A DNA stretch of 41,880 nt. Source: Treponema sp. Lineage in GTDB: Bacteria > Spirochaetota > Spirochaetia > Treponematales > Breznakiellaceae. Every line of letters starts with the position of its first letter. The first letter of the stretch is position 1. The stretch covers positions 1-41,880 of the forward strand of contig JAISOX010000082.1 in assembly GCA_031275325.1 (NCBI GenBank). The letters are read 5' to 3'. The translations under genes were made by a program, and so were the position numbers. Positions 1 through 8,593 of the stretch are shown here, one piece after another. The notes beneath the pieces are model-generated. The model was not told where the DNA came from. It searched no databases and worked only from the letters and a program-made list of their open reading frames with translations.

Positions 1-72
1 TTATCCGGATCAGGTTCAAGGGTTCGGCGCTTCAATTCACGCCATCTCAGCCGGAACGATCCAGCTCCCCGA
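1..72 (-). promoter_or_regulatory. TPP (THI-box) riboswitch; the controlled gene lies left of the window
   Basis: Reverse complement reads GGGGAGC...CGGCTGAGATGG...CCGAACCCTTGAACCTGATCCGGATAA, matching the conserved CUGAGA and CCCUUGAACCUGAUC(C/U)GGAUAA THI-box segments. Confidence 0.9.
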
Positions 73-163
73 TTAGGAGACCCGCTGAAAATCCCGCTTG
101 GATTTTCAGGAGTCTTATATGCCTATACTAGGGTGTATAAAATCATTTGTCAATGGGGATACT

Positions 164-279
164 GGGAAGGATCGCGTCTCGATCCTGGGAAGGATCGCGC
201 CTCGATCCTGGGAAGGATCGCGCCTCGATCCTGGGAAGGATCGCGCCTCGATCCTGGGAAAGGATCGTACCTCGATCCT
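164..279. repeat. Tandem array, five copies of a 23-bp unit gggaaggatcgcgcctcgatcct (last copy 24 bp)
   Basis: Units 164-186, 187-209, 210-232, 233-255, 256-279; each contains the inverted repeat AGGATCG-N5-CGATCCT. Confidence 0.95.
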
Positions 280-395
280 GGGCGTCTGCGGCGGGCATTA
301 TGGGAGCGGAGGAGTATGAAGGAACGGCTTACGTCCCTTCGTTCCTGCCTCCGGCGGTGCGTTCTCACGTATACCGTGGTCAAGTACCGTGTGTT

Positions 396-475
396 TGGCT
401 CCAAAGTAACAAAGACAGGAAGCAAGGGGCGGCCCGCTTTCTTACTGCCCCGGCTATATAGGGGTAGGAAGCCTT
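396..475. repeat. Dispersed repeat copy 1 (second copy near 19290-19368)
   Basis: tttggctccaaag...aaggggcggcccgctttcttactgccccggc matches cttggctccaaag...aaggggcggcccgctttcttgctgccgcggc. Confidence 0.8.
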
Positions 476-813
476 CTGTCGGGCGGGAAGGCGCGGTCCT
501 TCCAGGAGGGCCGAAACCCCTCTCCCCAGACCAGGCAATTTTATGCAAATTAAAGAATACCCCCTTGACTTTCAGGGAAATAATTGTTATATAAAGCCAT
601 GTATAGAAGCGGTTGGCTCCTCCCCCTTTTTATTGTATTCCTTATCTAGCAAAGACTTTTGCCCTGTTGGGTGCCTGTCTTTCCGCTTGTTACCCCATGA
701 AGGCAGGACAGAGGAAGCGGCTTTTTTGTGGTCCGACCGGCTTCTGTCTTAGAGAGCCATCCGAAGCGCGGGCCTACGCCCGCGTATATGGCTGTAATGA
801 AAGGAATATAGAG

Positions 814-2304
814 ATGAAAAAAGCCCTGTTTCTGGGAGGTCTGGTCCTTTTGGCGTTTGCCGTCATATTTAGCGCTTGTACCTATGTGTATGACCTGAAC
901 AACCCCCCGAATAAGGAGACAGAGACAATCCTCTCTTTAGCGGGGCCGGAGAACTTGAAGGCCGTCAATGAGCAGAAAGGGGTCATTACCGTAACCTGGG
1001 ATCCGGTGTATGACGCAGCGGGCTATGAGGTATGGCGGAAGACCGGTGAGACGTCTGCGGTAAAATTAAACAGTCCCCAAAATCCTCTGATGACTGCTGG
1101 GCCCAACCGGTATGATGACGTCATCTCCACTACCAACCTCTTGGTAGCGGGTAGGGAATATACTTATACGGTGGTGGCTATTAGCAGTATGTCTACGAGT
1201 ATCCCCCGGAGCGTTGAGATAATACAGAACGGGACCTCTAGTACTACGATTACCCCTACTGCCAATCTTCCTCCACAAGGCTCTTCCGTTGTATCGCCCG
1301 TTACGGGCCTGGAGGTGAAGCAGGAAACCCGACCACAGGATGGGACAAAGGTGGTGCGCATATCCTGGGATAAAGATGATAACCCTGGGGTAGTCTATGA
1401 GGGGGAGTTCAACGGGAACCATTTTAATAAGGATGCCGTTTCTCTTTCTCCCGATGGAAGCAAAGTGGTGTATGATTATACGCTGAACAATTTAACTCCC
1501 GGGGAAAAGTACACGGCCAAGGTTACTGCCTATTATTCCACCGGGTACTACCCGGCTGCAGCGGCAGCGGAATCCCCTGCGTATACCCACGAGCCGACTA
1601 TCTTCTCTGACTTTAGCGTCTCTGTAGAGAAGAGCCAGGGAAACGGAAATTATGAGATTAGTTTCTCCTGGAACGAAAAGTCTGGGTTTACCAATGTTAT
1701 GTATGAGCTGTATGTGCGTGAGTATACTTCTTCCCCATCAGATTACGCGGCATGGACACAGGTCAAGAGCAACGTAAGCCCAACGGCCAGCGCCATTAAT
1801 CCTAAAATATTCAGCCTTACTGATCCTCTTCTGCCGGCCTATCGGCGGCAGTGGACCTATAAGCTGGTTGCCAAGGCAGACGGCAAAGAGACTAGTGCGA
1901 CAGCCGACTTGAAGGAGGCGCCGCCGTGGTCAGATGCTGTTATCACTGCTTGCACTTTAGCATTTGATGAGCTTAATACCTTGCCATTTACGGCAGGGCA
2001 AGGTACCGATCTCTTGGTTGCCAAAGAGCAGGTGGAATTCTATGCGGTGCTTAAGGAGTACCCTGGTACTGCTACCCTCCTAGGCTCCTTGTCTAAGGAG
2101 GACTTAGAGAGTGCGGATGAGGATGAGAGGGCGATTCCAAAGGCAGAGACTTCGATTCCCGCTGGGGAGTACCTGATTAAGGTCTTTGTGCTGAATGGAA
2201 CCGAACGGACAGAGGTCAACTACGAGGTGTCCTCTGATACCTATGGCCCTTCTAATAAATCTTACCATTCAGTTACTGTTTCCGATGAAGCTGAACCCGA
2301 TTGA
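814..2304 (+). CDS. Lipoprotein with fibronectin type III-like domains
   Basis: ORF; ATG at 814 gives MKKALFLGGLVLLAFAVIFSACTYV (lipobox FSAC) followed by Fn3-like segments (ITVTWDPVYDAAGYEVWRKT; VRISWDKDDNPGVVYEGEF). Confidence 0.75.
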   Translation: MKKALFLGGLVLLAFAVIFSACTYVYDLNNPPNKETETILSLAGPENLKAVNEQKGVITVTWDPVYDAAGYEVWRKTGETSAVKLNSPQNPLMTAGPNRYDDVISTTNLLVAGREYTYTVVAISSMSTSIPRSVEIIQNGTSSTTITPTANLPPQGSSVVSPVTGLEVKQETRPQDGTKVVRISWDKDDNPGVVYEGEFNGNHFNKDAVSLSPDGSKVVYDYTLNNLTPGEKYTAKVTAYYSTGYYPAAAAAESPAYTHEPTIFSDFSVSVEKSQGNGNYEISFSWNEKSGFTNVMYELYVREYTSSPSDYAAWTQVKSNVSPTASAINPKIFSLTDPLLPAYRRQWTYKLVAKADGKETSATADLKEAPPWSDAVITACTLAFDELNTLPFTAGQGTDLLVAKEQVEFYAVLKEYPGTATLLGSLSKEDLESADEDERAIPKAETSIPAGEYLIKVFVLNGTERTEVNYEVSSDTYGPSNKSYHSVTVSDEAEPD

Positions 2305-2317
2305 TAAAACCTCCTAT

Positions 2318-2358
2318 CGGATGGTTCCGCTGCGCCAAAGCGGAACCATCCGTTTTTT
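2318..2358 (+). terminator. Rho-independent terminator after the lipoprotein gene
   Basis: CGGATGGTTCCGCT/AGCGGAACCATCCG 14-bp stem followed by TTTTTT. Confidence 0.92.
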
Positions 2359-2452
2359 CCCCTGCCGCCAGGAGCAGTAAAGGGGGTGAGCCTTTCCCAT
2401 CTTAGGGCAGCCTCCTCCCCTGACCGCGGCGTTCCAGGGGTCTAAACCATAC

Positions 2453-2590
2453 CCCTATGTCTCCAGGAACCGGTTCCCTATGTCTCCAGGAACCGGTTCC
2501 CTATGTCTCCAGGAACCGTACCTCTATGTCTCCAGGAACCGTACCCCTATGTCTCTAGGAACCGGTTACCTATGTCTCCAGGAACCGTAC
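2453..2590. repeat. Tandem array, six 23-bp units ccctatgtctccaggaaccggtt
   Basis: Six units in exactly 138 bp; some junctions form the palindrome GGAACCGGTTCC. Confidence 0.95.
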
Positions 2591-2674
2591 CAATTCCTAG
2601 GCTAACTACACCTGGGTTTTCTAAGGGGTTTAGGTAAAAGAGGTAAAAGAGGTAAAAGGCCCGCCCTATATTAC

Positions 2675-2703
2675 TTGACGCAGTGATTTCAAGTTGGTAT
2701 ACT
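2675..2703 (+). promoter_or_regulatory. Sigma70-type promoter for tRNA-Pro
   Basis: TTGACG, 17 nt, TATACT, about 60 nt before the tRNA. Confidence 0.7.
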
Positions 2704-2762
2704 AGATTCAGTTACTGACAAAAAGTAAAGGGAAGCGCCCCTTGACGCTCAGATCCTTGAGC

Positions 2763-2836
2763 CGGGCAATAGCGCAGTTGGTTAGCGTACAAGTCTGGGG
2801 GACTTGGGGTCCCCGGTTCAAATCCGGGTTGCCCGA
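2763..2836 (+). tRNA. tRNA-Pro (anticodon GGG), CCA not encoded
   Basis: Acceptor CGGGCAA/TTGCCCG, anticodon arm CAAGT-CTGGGGG-ACTTG, T arm CCCGG-TTCAAAT-CCGGG. Confidence 0.92.
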
Positions 2837-2853
2837 CTCAAGGATTTGGCAGG

Positions 2854-2890
2854 AAAAGCTCCTTCTTTAAGAGAAGGGGCTTTTGTTTTT
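2854..2890 (+). terminator. Terminator after tRNA-Pro
   Basis: AAAAGCTCCTTCT-ttaag-AGAAGGGGCTTTT then gttttt. Confidence 0.85.
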
Positions 2891-2944
2891 TATAGCAATC
2901 CCTCTAGGGTCCCGGTGTACTTCACGGGTGATGGTCATGCGCCC

Positions 2945-4186
2945 CTACAAGCTCATCCCGAGGCTAAAGGATCCCTGGAGATAATCCGCTGGGACGTTAT
3001 AGGCGATCCCGATCTCCAGGGCAGGGATGGCGAGTTTACTCAGATAAAAAGAGAGCGCCCCTGCAATGCCGTGATCGAATTGGTCTCCCAGAATCGACCC
3101 TTGAGAATAGACCGCCTGATATGAAACCACCCCGGACAGGACCCCTGCTGAAATCTTAACCAGGTACTTTTCTAGGCCCAGAGAGGCCCCCCCGTAATGC
3201 CTGGCGGAAAAGGAACTGGGGAGTATCGCAACCTGAACTGCGGCAGGGGATGATTCAGAGAGCAGGGTAACCCCCGGTTCATAGAGCGCCCCAGTATGCA
3301 GGTTGACCCTGAATCCTGGAACCAGGGATTTTTTATAGATCCCCTGGAAGTGGAGTACCTGAAAGGAAGGGCCTTCCAGTCCTGCCTTAAACGTATAGCC
3401 CCCGTATAGACTTTCCTCTGAAAGCAGGAAACCGTCCCAGCGGCTCTTTCTCAAGGATACCTCCGCGCTTATACCGATAACCCGCTCTCCTGATTCGGGC
3501 GCGGCTAAAGGGTTGCCGGTCTCCCGAAGCATCCGCTGCTCATAGGAAATCCCCAGAGAACCCTTCAGGTGATCCGTGAAGGGATAGGTAAGCCCCGCCG
3601 AAGTGCTGAGGTTGTCCAGGTTAAAGCGCCGTAAGTCCTGGTTGCGCTGATCCGTATGATGCAGTTCCGCTTGGGCAAACATCGCAAAAAGGCGCCATCC
3701 AGGAAACCCTTCTGGAACTGGGGTATGGCTATACCCCAGCCCGGTCATCCAACTGTCGCTGCCATACATGCCGCCGATAAAAAAGTTATCGCTTAACCCA
3801 AAGGCGTTGGTATCTATAAAGAATCCTCCAAAACGCGTACTTCCTGAGCCCACGAAAATCACCGGTAGGGGGAATATGGACCATTTTTCCCGGACCTCCA
3901 CCATGAGTATTTTTCCGTTTCCATCTTGGGCGTCTTGGATTTCCACTTTAAGGGGTTCCAGAATCCCGGTGTCCATCAATGCCGCATGGACCGCATCCCT
4001 ATCGAGGCGATCCGCGTCCTGACCAATGAATTGTTTCAAGGGCCGTTCTGCTACTTGCGGCTTGGTCCTTTTGAGGCCAGAAATCTCTAGCCCAGTAATC
4101 ACACCCCCTGGTTCCAGGGTTTGGGAATAGGTCTCAGGGATCAGAACTACGAGCCAGGAAAGGGCCAACCAGCGCATGATTTTCAT
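2945..4186 (-). CDS. Outer-membrane protein, BamA/TamA-like (POTRA-like segment plus surface antigen beta-barrel)
   Basis: Signal peptide; 'ITGLEISGLKRTKPQVAERPLKQFIGQ' resembles POTRA, followed by alternating amphipathic barrel-like segments. Confidence 0.65.
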   Translation of the reverse strand: MKIMRWLALSWLVVLIPETYSQTLEPGGVITGLEISGLKRTKPQVAERPLKQFIGQDADRLDRDAVHAALMDTGILEPLKVEIQDAQDGNGKILMVEVREKWSIFPLPVIFVGSGSTRFGGFFIDTNAFGLSDNFFIGGMYGSDSWMTGLGYSHTPVPEGFPGWRLFAMFAQAELHHTDQRNQDLRRFNLDNLSTSAGLTYPFTDHLKGSLGISYEQRMLRETGNPLAAPESGERVIGISAEVSLRKSRWDGFLLSEESLYGGYTFKAGLEGPSFQVLHFQGIYKKSLVPGFRVNLHTGALYEPGVTLLSESSPAAVQVAILPSSFSARHYGGASLGLEKYLVKISAGVLSGVVSYQAVYSQGSILGDQFDHGIAGALSFYLSKLAIPALEIGIAYNVPADYLQGSFSLGMSL

Positions 4187-4367
4187 TGTTTTTCTCTCTT
4201 GCTTAATGAGATGTTCCGGCTATACCAGCTTGTACGGCTCCGTTCTTTAATACTCTTCCGCGGACTCTTGCATGAGCTTGCGGCAAAGAATTGGCAGTTG
4301 GGGCAGTTGTCTATAATATGGCCGCCTTGTACGATGAGCCTAGTTTACCGGATTTTCCACCGACAAA

Positions 4368-4412
4368 AAAGGGGATGTCCGGGAAGCAGCCAGCTTCCTG
4401 GACATCCCCTTT
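4368..4412 (-). terminator. Strong terminator downstream of fdhF
   Basis: AAAGGGGATGTCCGGGAAGC/GCTTCCTGGACATCCCCTTT, 20-bp stem with one mismatch; the minus strand continues with a T tract. Confidence 0.85.
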
Positions 4413-4448
4413 CACGGGCTTCCATGTCTCAGCAAGGTACGCAGACCC

Positions 4449-6632
4449 TCATCCGACGTGCCGTTTAATTCCCATCTGTCCGCGAATCTCCGCGTATTCC
4501 TCAAGGATTTGCTTTTCCGCCCAGGCTTGGTCGATGATTTTTTCCACCCGGCAGGCCGCGTACTTGTACTCCGGCGTGTTGCTCACCGGATCCAGGGAAG
4601 CCTGGGTCAGCTCGTTACACGCGCCTATCCACCACTGGTAGGTCATGTAAACCGCGCCCCGTTTTACCCGGTCAGTAGGCAGGCAGCGGGTTATACAGTA
4701 CCCGCGCTTGGAAAGCACTTTAACCAGTTCGCCTTTCCGGGCGCCGATGGCCTCGCAGTCTTCGGGATTCATCTGGGCCCAGCCTGGCTCATCCTCAAGG
4801 TTGCGCAGCAGCCGGCAGTTGCCGCTCATGGTACGCACCGAGTAGTGGCCAACCTCGCGCACCGTGGAAAGCACCATGGGGTACTCGTTGTTTTCCAGTT
4901 CCTTGGGCGGACGCCAATCCGTACCGTAGAACTTCGCCTTTCCGTCCGGGTGGGCAAACTTGGCGCCCTTGTGAAGGTAAGGCGTCCCCTGGTCGGTCAT
5001 GGCCTTGTCCCTGCAGGGCCACTGCACACTGCCGAATTTTTCGATCTTTTCGTAGGTCGCGCCAGCAAAACTTGGACACAAATCGATCAACTCATTCCAG
5101 ATTTCCTCGGTGTTGTGATAATGCATGGGGTAGCCCATGGCGGTAGAAATGGCGCAGATGATTTCCCAATCGGTCTTCACATCCCCCTGAGGCTCAATGA
5201 GCTTGCGCACACGCTGAAAACCACGGTCGCAGCAGGTATAGACGCCGTCATGCTCACACCATCCCGTCGCGGGAAGGATCACATCCGCGTGGCGGCCGGT
5301 CTTGTTCATAAAAATATCCTGCATCACGACAAAATCGCATTTATCCAGCGCCTCTCGCACCTCCGCAAGGTCCGGGTCTGACTGCGCGGGATCCTCCCCG
5401 AAGATGTAGTACGCGTGAATCTGTTTCGCGGGATCCTTTTCGTGTAGCACCCGGTGGGGCACATGGGTAATGGGACAGCCCACTTGTCCTGATAGTTTAG
5501 CGCCCCAGGCTTTTTCGAACTTTTCCCGTATGACCGGGTCGGTTACACTCTGGTATCCGGGGAAGCAATTCGGCAGCGCACCCATATCACACGCGCCCTG
5601 CACATTGTTCTGGCCCCGCACTGGGCCGATGCCGGTTGATGGACGGCCAAAGTTGCCGGTCATGATCGCAAGATTCGCAAGCCCTTTGACTACATCCACT
5701 GCCTGGGCAAACTGACAGACGCCCATGCCGTAAAGTATCATGGAACACCCCGAAGTCGCGTACATCCGGGCGGCCTTCCGTATATCCTCCGGGTCAACCC
5801 GGGTGATTTCCGTTACATACTCCGGCGTGTATTTCTCCACAATGGCCGCGAATTCGTCAAACCCCGTTGAATGCTGCTCGATAAAATCCCGGTCGATAAG
5901 ATCTTCTTTGATAATTACCTGGGCGATAGCATTCACCAGAGCGAGATTAGAGCCGTTTTTAAGCTGAAGATGCATATCCGCGATACGCGCGGTCTCAATC
6001 CTGCGGGGATCAACGCAGATGATTTTTGCGCCTTTTTCCTTGGCCCGGACTATCCTGCGCGCGACGATAGGATGGGAATCAGCCCCATTGTAACCAAAAA
6101 TGAACAGAAGTTTAGCGTCCTCAATTTCTGGAACGCCCATTGACATTGCGCCTGAACCCAATGAATACTGTAGACCCGCTACAGAAGGCGCGTGTCATAT
6201 TCGCGCGCAGTGGTCAACATTATTAGTGCCGATACATGCGCGCATGAATTTCTGCATGATGTAGTTGGCCTCGTTGCCCGCCCCTCGTGCGGAACCGGTA
6301 CCCATAATGGAATCGGGACCGTATGTATTCTTGATTTCAGTAAAACGGTCGGCCACATAGGAAATAGCCTCCGCCCATTCGACTTCTTCGAGGGGGCTGC
6401 CCTTGCCGCGTTTGCGAATCATCGGCTTTTTCAGCCGCTTCGTAAGAATCTGCGGATCATTAAGATAATCCCAGCCATACCAGCCTTTCAGACACAGGGT
6501 CCCCTCGTTAGTACGGCCCTTCGCCGGCGCTGCTTCCAGAATTTTGTTCTGTGCAGTATCCACCGAGAACCGGATCTGACATCCCGCGCCGCAATACGCG
6601 CAGGTACTCTGAATTTCTTTTATATTCGACAT
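4449..6632 (-). CDS. fdhF: Selenocysteine-containing formate dehydrogenase H (about 727 aa), Sec at the in-frame TGA 6195-6197
   Basis: ORFs 6195-6632 and 4449-6161 are in one frame, separated only by TGA: ...[32 protein letters not shown]..., cf. E. coli FdhF GTNNVDCCARV-U-HGPSVA. N-terminal CAYCGAGC iron-sulfur motif. Confidence 0.96.
6168..6197 (-). promoter_or_regulatory. Bacterial SECIS element (UGA plus hairpin)
   Basis: TGA followed 10 nt later by CTGTAG-CGGGT-CTACAG, a 6-bp stem with GG in the loop, at bSECIS-like distance. Confidence 0.85.
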
Positions 6633-6657
6633 ACACTACTCTCCTTCACCTTAAAGC

Positions 6658-6686
6658 ACCATAGCATAAAACGCGTGGCTTGTCAA
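6658..6686 (-). promoter_or_regulatory. Sigma70-type promoter for fdhF
   Basis: Minus strand TTGACA, 17 nt, TATGGT. Confidence 0.7.
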
Positions 6687-6705
6687 AGTGATTTTTTTTC
6701 GTCAT

Positions 6706-6734
6706 TTGACAATATGGTTTCCATCTGTTATAGT
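6706..6734 (+). promoter_or_regulatory. Sigma70-type promoter for tRNA-Sec and the sel operon
   Basis: TTGACA (6706-6711), 17 nt, TATAGT (6729-6734). Confidence 0.85.
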
Positions 6735-6742
6735 AACTGCAC

Positions 6743-6836
6743 GGAGGTGAATGTCGCCTGGTGGCGGCTGCGGACTTCAAATCCGTCAAAGAGTGGAAAC
6801 GCCCTTGGTGAGTTCGATTCTCACACGCCTCCGCCA
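6743..6836 (+). tRNA. selC: tRNA-Sec (anticodon TCA), CCA encoded
   Basis: 94 nt including CCA; long extra arm; CGGACTTCAAATCCG anticodon arm; GGAGGTG...CGCCTCC acceptor; GAGTTCGATTCTC T arm. Confidence 0.96.
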
Positions 6837-6864
6837 ATTTTTTAATATTTTAATGTGGGGGAAC

Positions 6865-7938
6865 ATGATGCAAGACAAAAAATGGCCGGTTTTACTAGTG
6901 GTCGCGGGCGGCGTTACCGGAATCCTTGCGGTGCTGCTCACGGTATTTGGAAATCCTGCTAATATGGGGGTGTGCGTGGCCTGTTTTATCCGGGACACTG
7001 CCGGCGCGCTGGGACTGCACGGCGCGGCAACAGTTCAGTACATTCGCCCTGAAATACCGGGCTTTATCGCAGGGGCCTTTATCCTTTCGCTGGCCCGCCG
7101 GGAGTTCAAGCCCTCTGGCGGCTCGGCTCCCTTACTGAGATTTTTCATCTCCCTGTTTGTCATTATAGGCGCTCTGGTGTTTCTGGGCTGCCCCCTCCGT
7201 ATGGTACTGCGTTTGGCCGGCGGCGATCTGAACGCGCTGGTAGGGCTGGCGGGCTTTGTGGCCGGTATTGCCTTGGGTTCGGTGATGCTGAAACAGGGGT
7301 TTTCCCTGGGACGCGCCTATGAACAGCCCAGGGTATCAGGTTTTGTGATGCCTACCTTCGCGGCAGTGCTGCTCCTGTTCCTGCTGGTAAGGCCCGCATT
7401 CATCCGCTTTAGCGAAACCGGCCCTGGTTCCATGCATGCGCCGGTTCTGCTTGCTTTGACCGCGGGTCTCGTCATAGGCGGCTTTGCCCAGACCAGCCGT
7501 ATGTGCATGGCCGGCGGCTTTCGGGATATGATCCTTATCAAGAACCCTTCCATGTTGCTGGTCTATGGGGCGGTGTTTGTTGCGGCCCTTATCGGCAACC
7601 TGCTGACAGGCAGGGTACACGCCGGTTTTGAGGGACAACCCATAGCCCATACCAATTTTGTGTGGAACTTTTTGGGCATGGCCCTCGCGGGTTACGGCTC
7701 CACCCTGCTTGGGGGCTGCCCGCTTCGTCAGAGTATTATGGCCGGAGAAGGCAATGCGGACGGGGCGGTCTGTGTTTTGGGCCTGCTCGTGGGGGCGGCT
7801 ATCAGCCACAATTTTGGACTGGCGGCTTCACCCTCTGGTGTGCCTCTTAACGGCCAGATTGCCGTTGTCATTGGTTTTGCGGCGCTTACCTGCATAGCGC
7901 TGTTCAACATCGGGCAAAAGGCCGTGGTCAAGGCATGA
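6865..7938 (+). CDS. yedE: YedE-type selenium/sulfur membrane transporter
   Basis: Polytopic membrane protein with repeated GCPLR motifs (FLGCPLRMVLRLAGGD; LLGGCPLRQSIMAGEG) and CVACFIRD. Start trimmed because the ORF track start overlaps the tRNA. Confidence 0.88.
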   Translation: MMQDKKWPVLLVVAGGVTGILAVLLTVFGNPANMGVCVACFIRDTAGALGLHGAATVQYIRPEIPGFIAGAFILSLARREFKPSGGSAPLLRFFISLFVIIGALVFLGCPLRMVLRLAGGDLNALVGLAGFVAGIALGSVMLKQGFSLGRAYEQPRVSGFVMPTFAAVLLLFLLVRPAFIRFSETGPGSMHAPVLLALTAGLVIGGFAQTSRMCMAGGFRDMILIKNPSMLLVYGAVFVAALIGNLLTGRVHAGFEGQPIAHTNFVWNFLGMALAGYGSTLLGGCPLRQSIMAGEGNADGAVCVLGLLVGAAISHNFGLAASPSGVPLNGQIAVVIGFAALTCIALFNIGQKAVVKA

Positions 7939-8156
7939 GCGGCTCAAACGTAGTGGACGCCCGGGGCTTGTCCTGCCCGGAACCTGTTCTTATGGCCCAA
8001 AATGCGTTGAAAGAATACGGTTTGGCGGCTTTTTCTGTGGAGGTGTCCTCAGCCTCAGCGCGGGACAATGTGGAAAAATTCCTGAAAGAAAAAGGCCGGA
8101 CCGTACGGGTGGAAAGTTCCGCGGGAGGGTGGCGTATAGAAGCGGGAGCAGGCTGA
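7935..8156 (+). CDS. TusA/SirA-like sulfurtransferase family protein
   Basis: VDARGLSCPEPVLMAQNAL matches the TusA CPxP motif; 4-bp overlap with yedE. Confidence 0.88.
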   Translation: MSGSNVVDARGLSCPEPVLMAQNALKEYGLAAFSVEVSSASARDNVEKFLKEKGRTVRVESSAGGWRIEAGAG

Positions 8157-8164
8157 CCTTGCGA

Positions 8165-8425
8165 ATGGTGGTTACTTTCGATTCGATAAGTTCGAGTCTG
8201 CGCTTCCAGGCAGCATCCGCTTCAGGCGGAGGACCGGGTTTTTCCTGCGCGCTTATACCGTCGCCGGGAAAATTAAGCGCTTCCTGCGGCTATGCCGCCG
8301 AGGTAGAGATGGAAGAACCGGAAAAACTGCTGAAACTGTTGCGGGAACTGAACGTGGAATGGGACGCTGTGTACAGTTCCTGCGGAAAGAACTATCAGGT
8401 GATTTACCGGTACGAAGCAGATTGA
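8165..8425 (+). CDS. DUF3343 (putative Se/S carrier-like) protein
   Basis: Small Cys-containing protein MVVTFDSISSSLRFQAAS...CGYAAEVEMEEPEKLLKLLRE downstream of a TusA-like gene; start codon uncertain. Confidence 0.65.
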   Translation: MVVTFDSISSSLRFQAASASGGGPGFSCALIPSPGKLSASCGYAAEVEMEEPEKLLKLLRELNVEWDAVYSSCGKNYQVIYRYEAD

Positions 8426-8593
8426 TCGCCGCCAGAGGGTTTTATCCATAAGGTTCCGAGTAAAATTGGCCGGTTGACTAAGGAGCGGCCGCCGGGGTTT
8501 TGCCTTACCCCAGAGTCATCGCGGTAACTCAAACCGCAAAGCGCTGGAATTCAAAAATTATCATGGTATAGGGTAAGCGGATGGTAAAGACAG

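Noticed and set aside
164-279. Possible CRISPR array
   Set aside because: Units are contiguous with no unique spacers; the same holds for 2453-2590 and 31328-31747, and no cas genes are present.
133-594. ORFs 98-319, 133-594, 147-461 and 150-548
   Set aside because: They read through the tandem array and dispersed repeat in several frames on both strands; low-complexity peptides, no recognisable domain.
4458-5381. Plus-strand ORF of 307 aa antisense to fdhF
   Set aside because: Overlaps well-supported fdhF coding sequence; no family resemblance.
6195-6632. Stand-alone short molybdopterin oxidoreductase or pseudogene
   Set aside because: The frame continues after TGA with conserved FdhF sequence and a SECIS-like hairpin, so one selenoprotein is the better reading.
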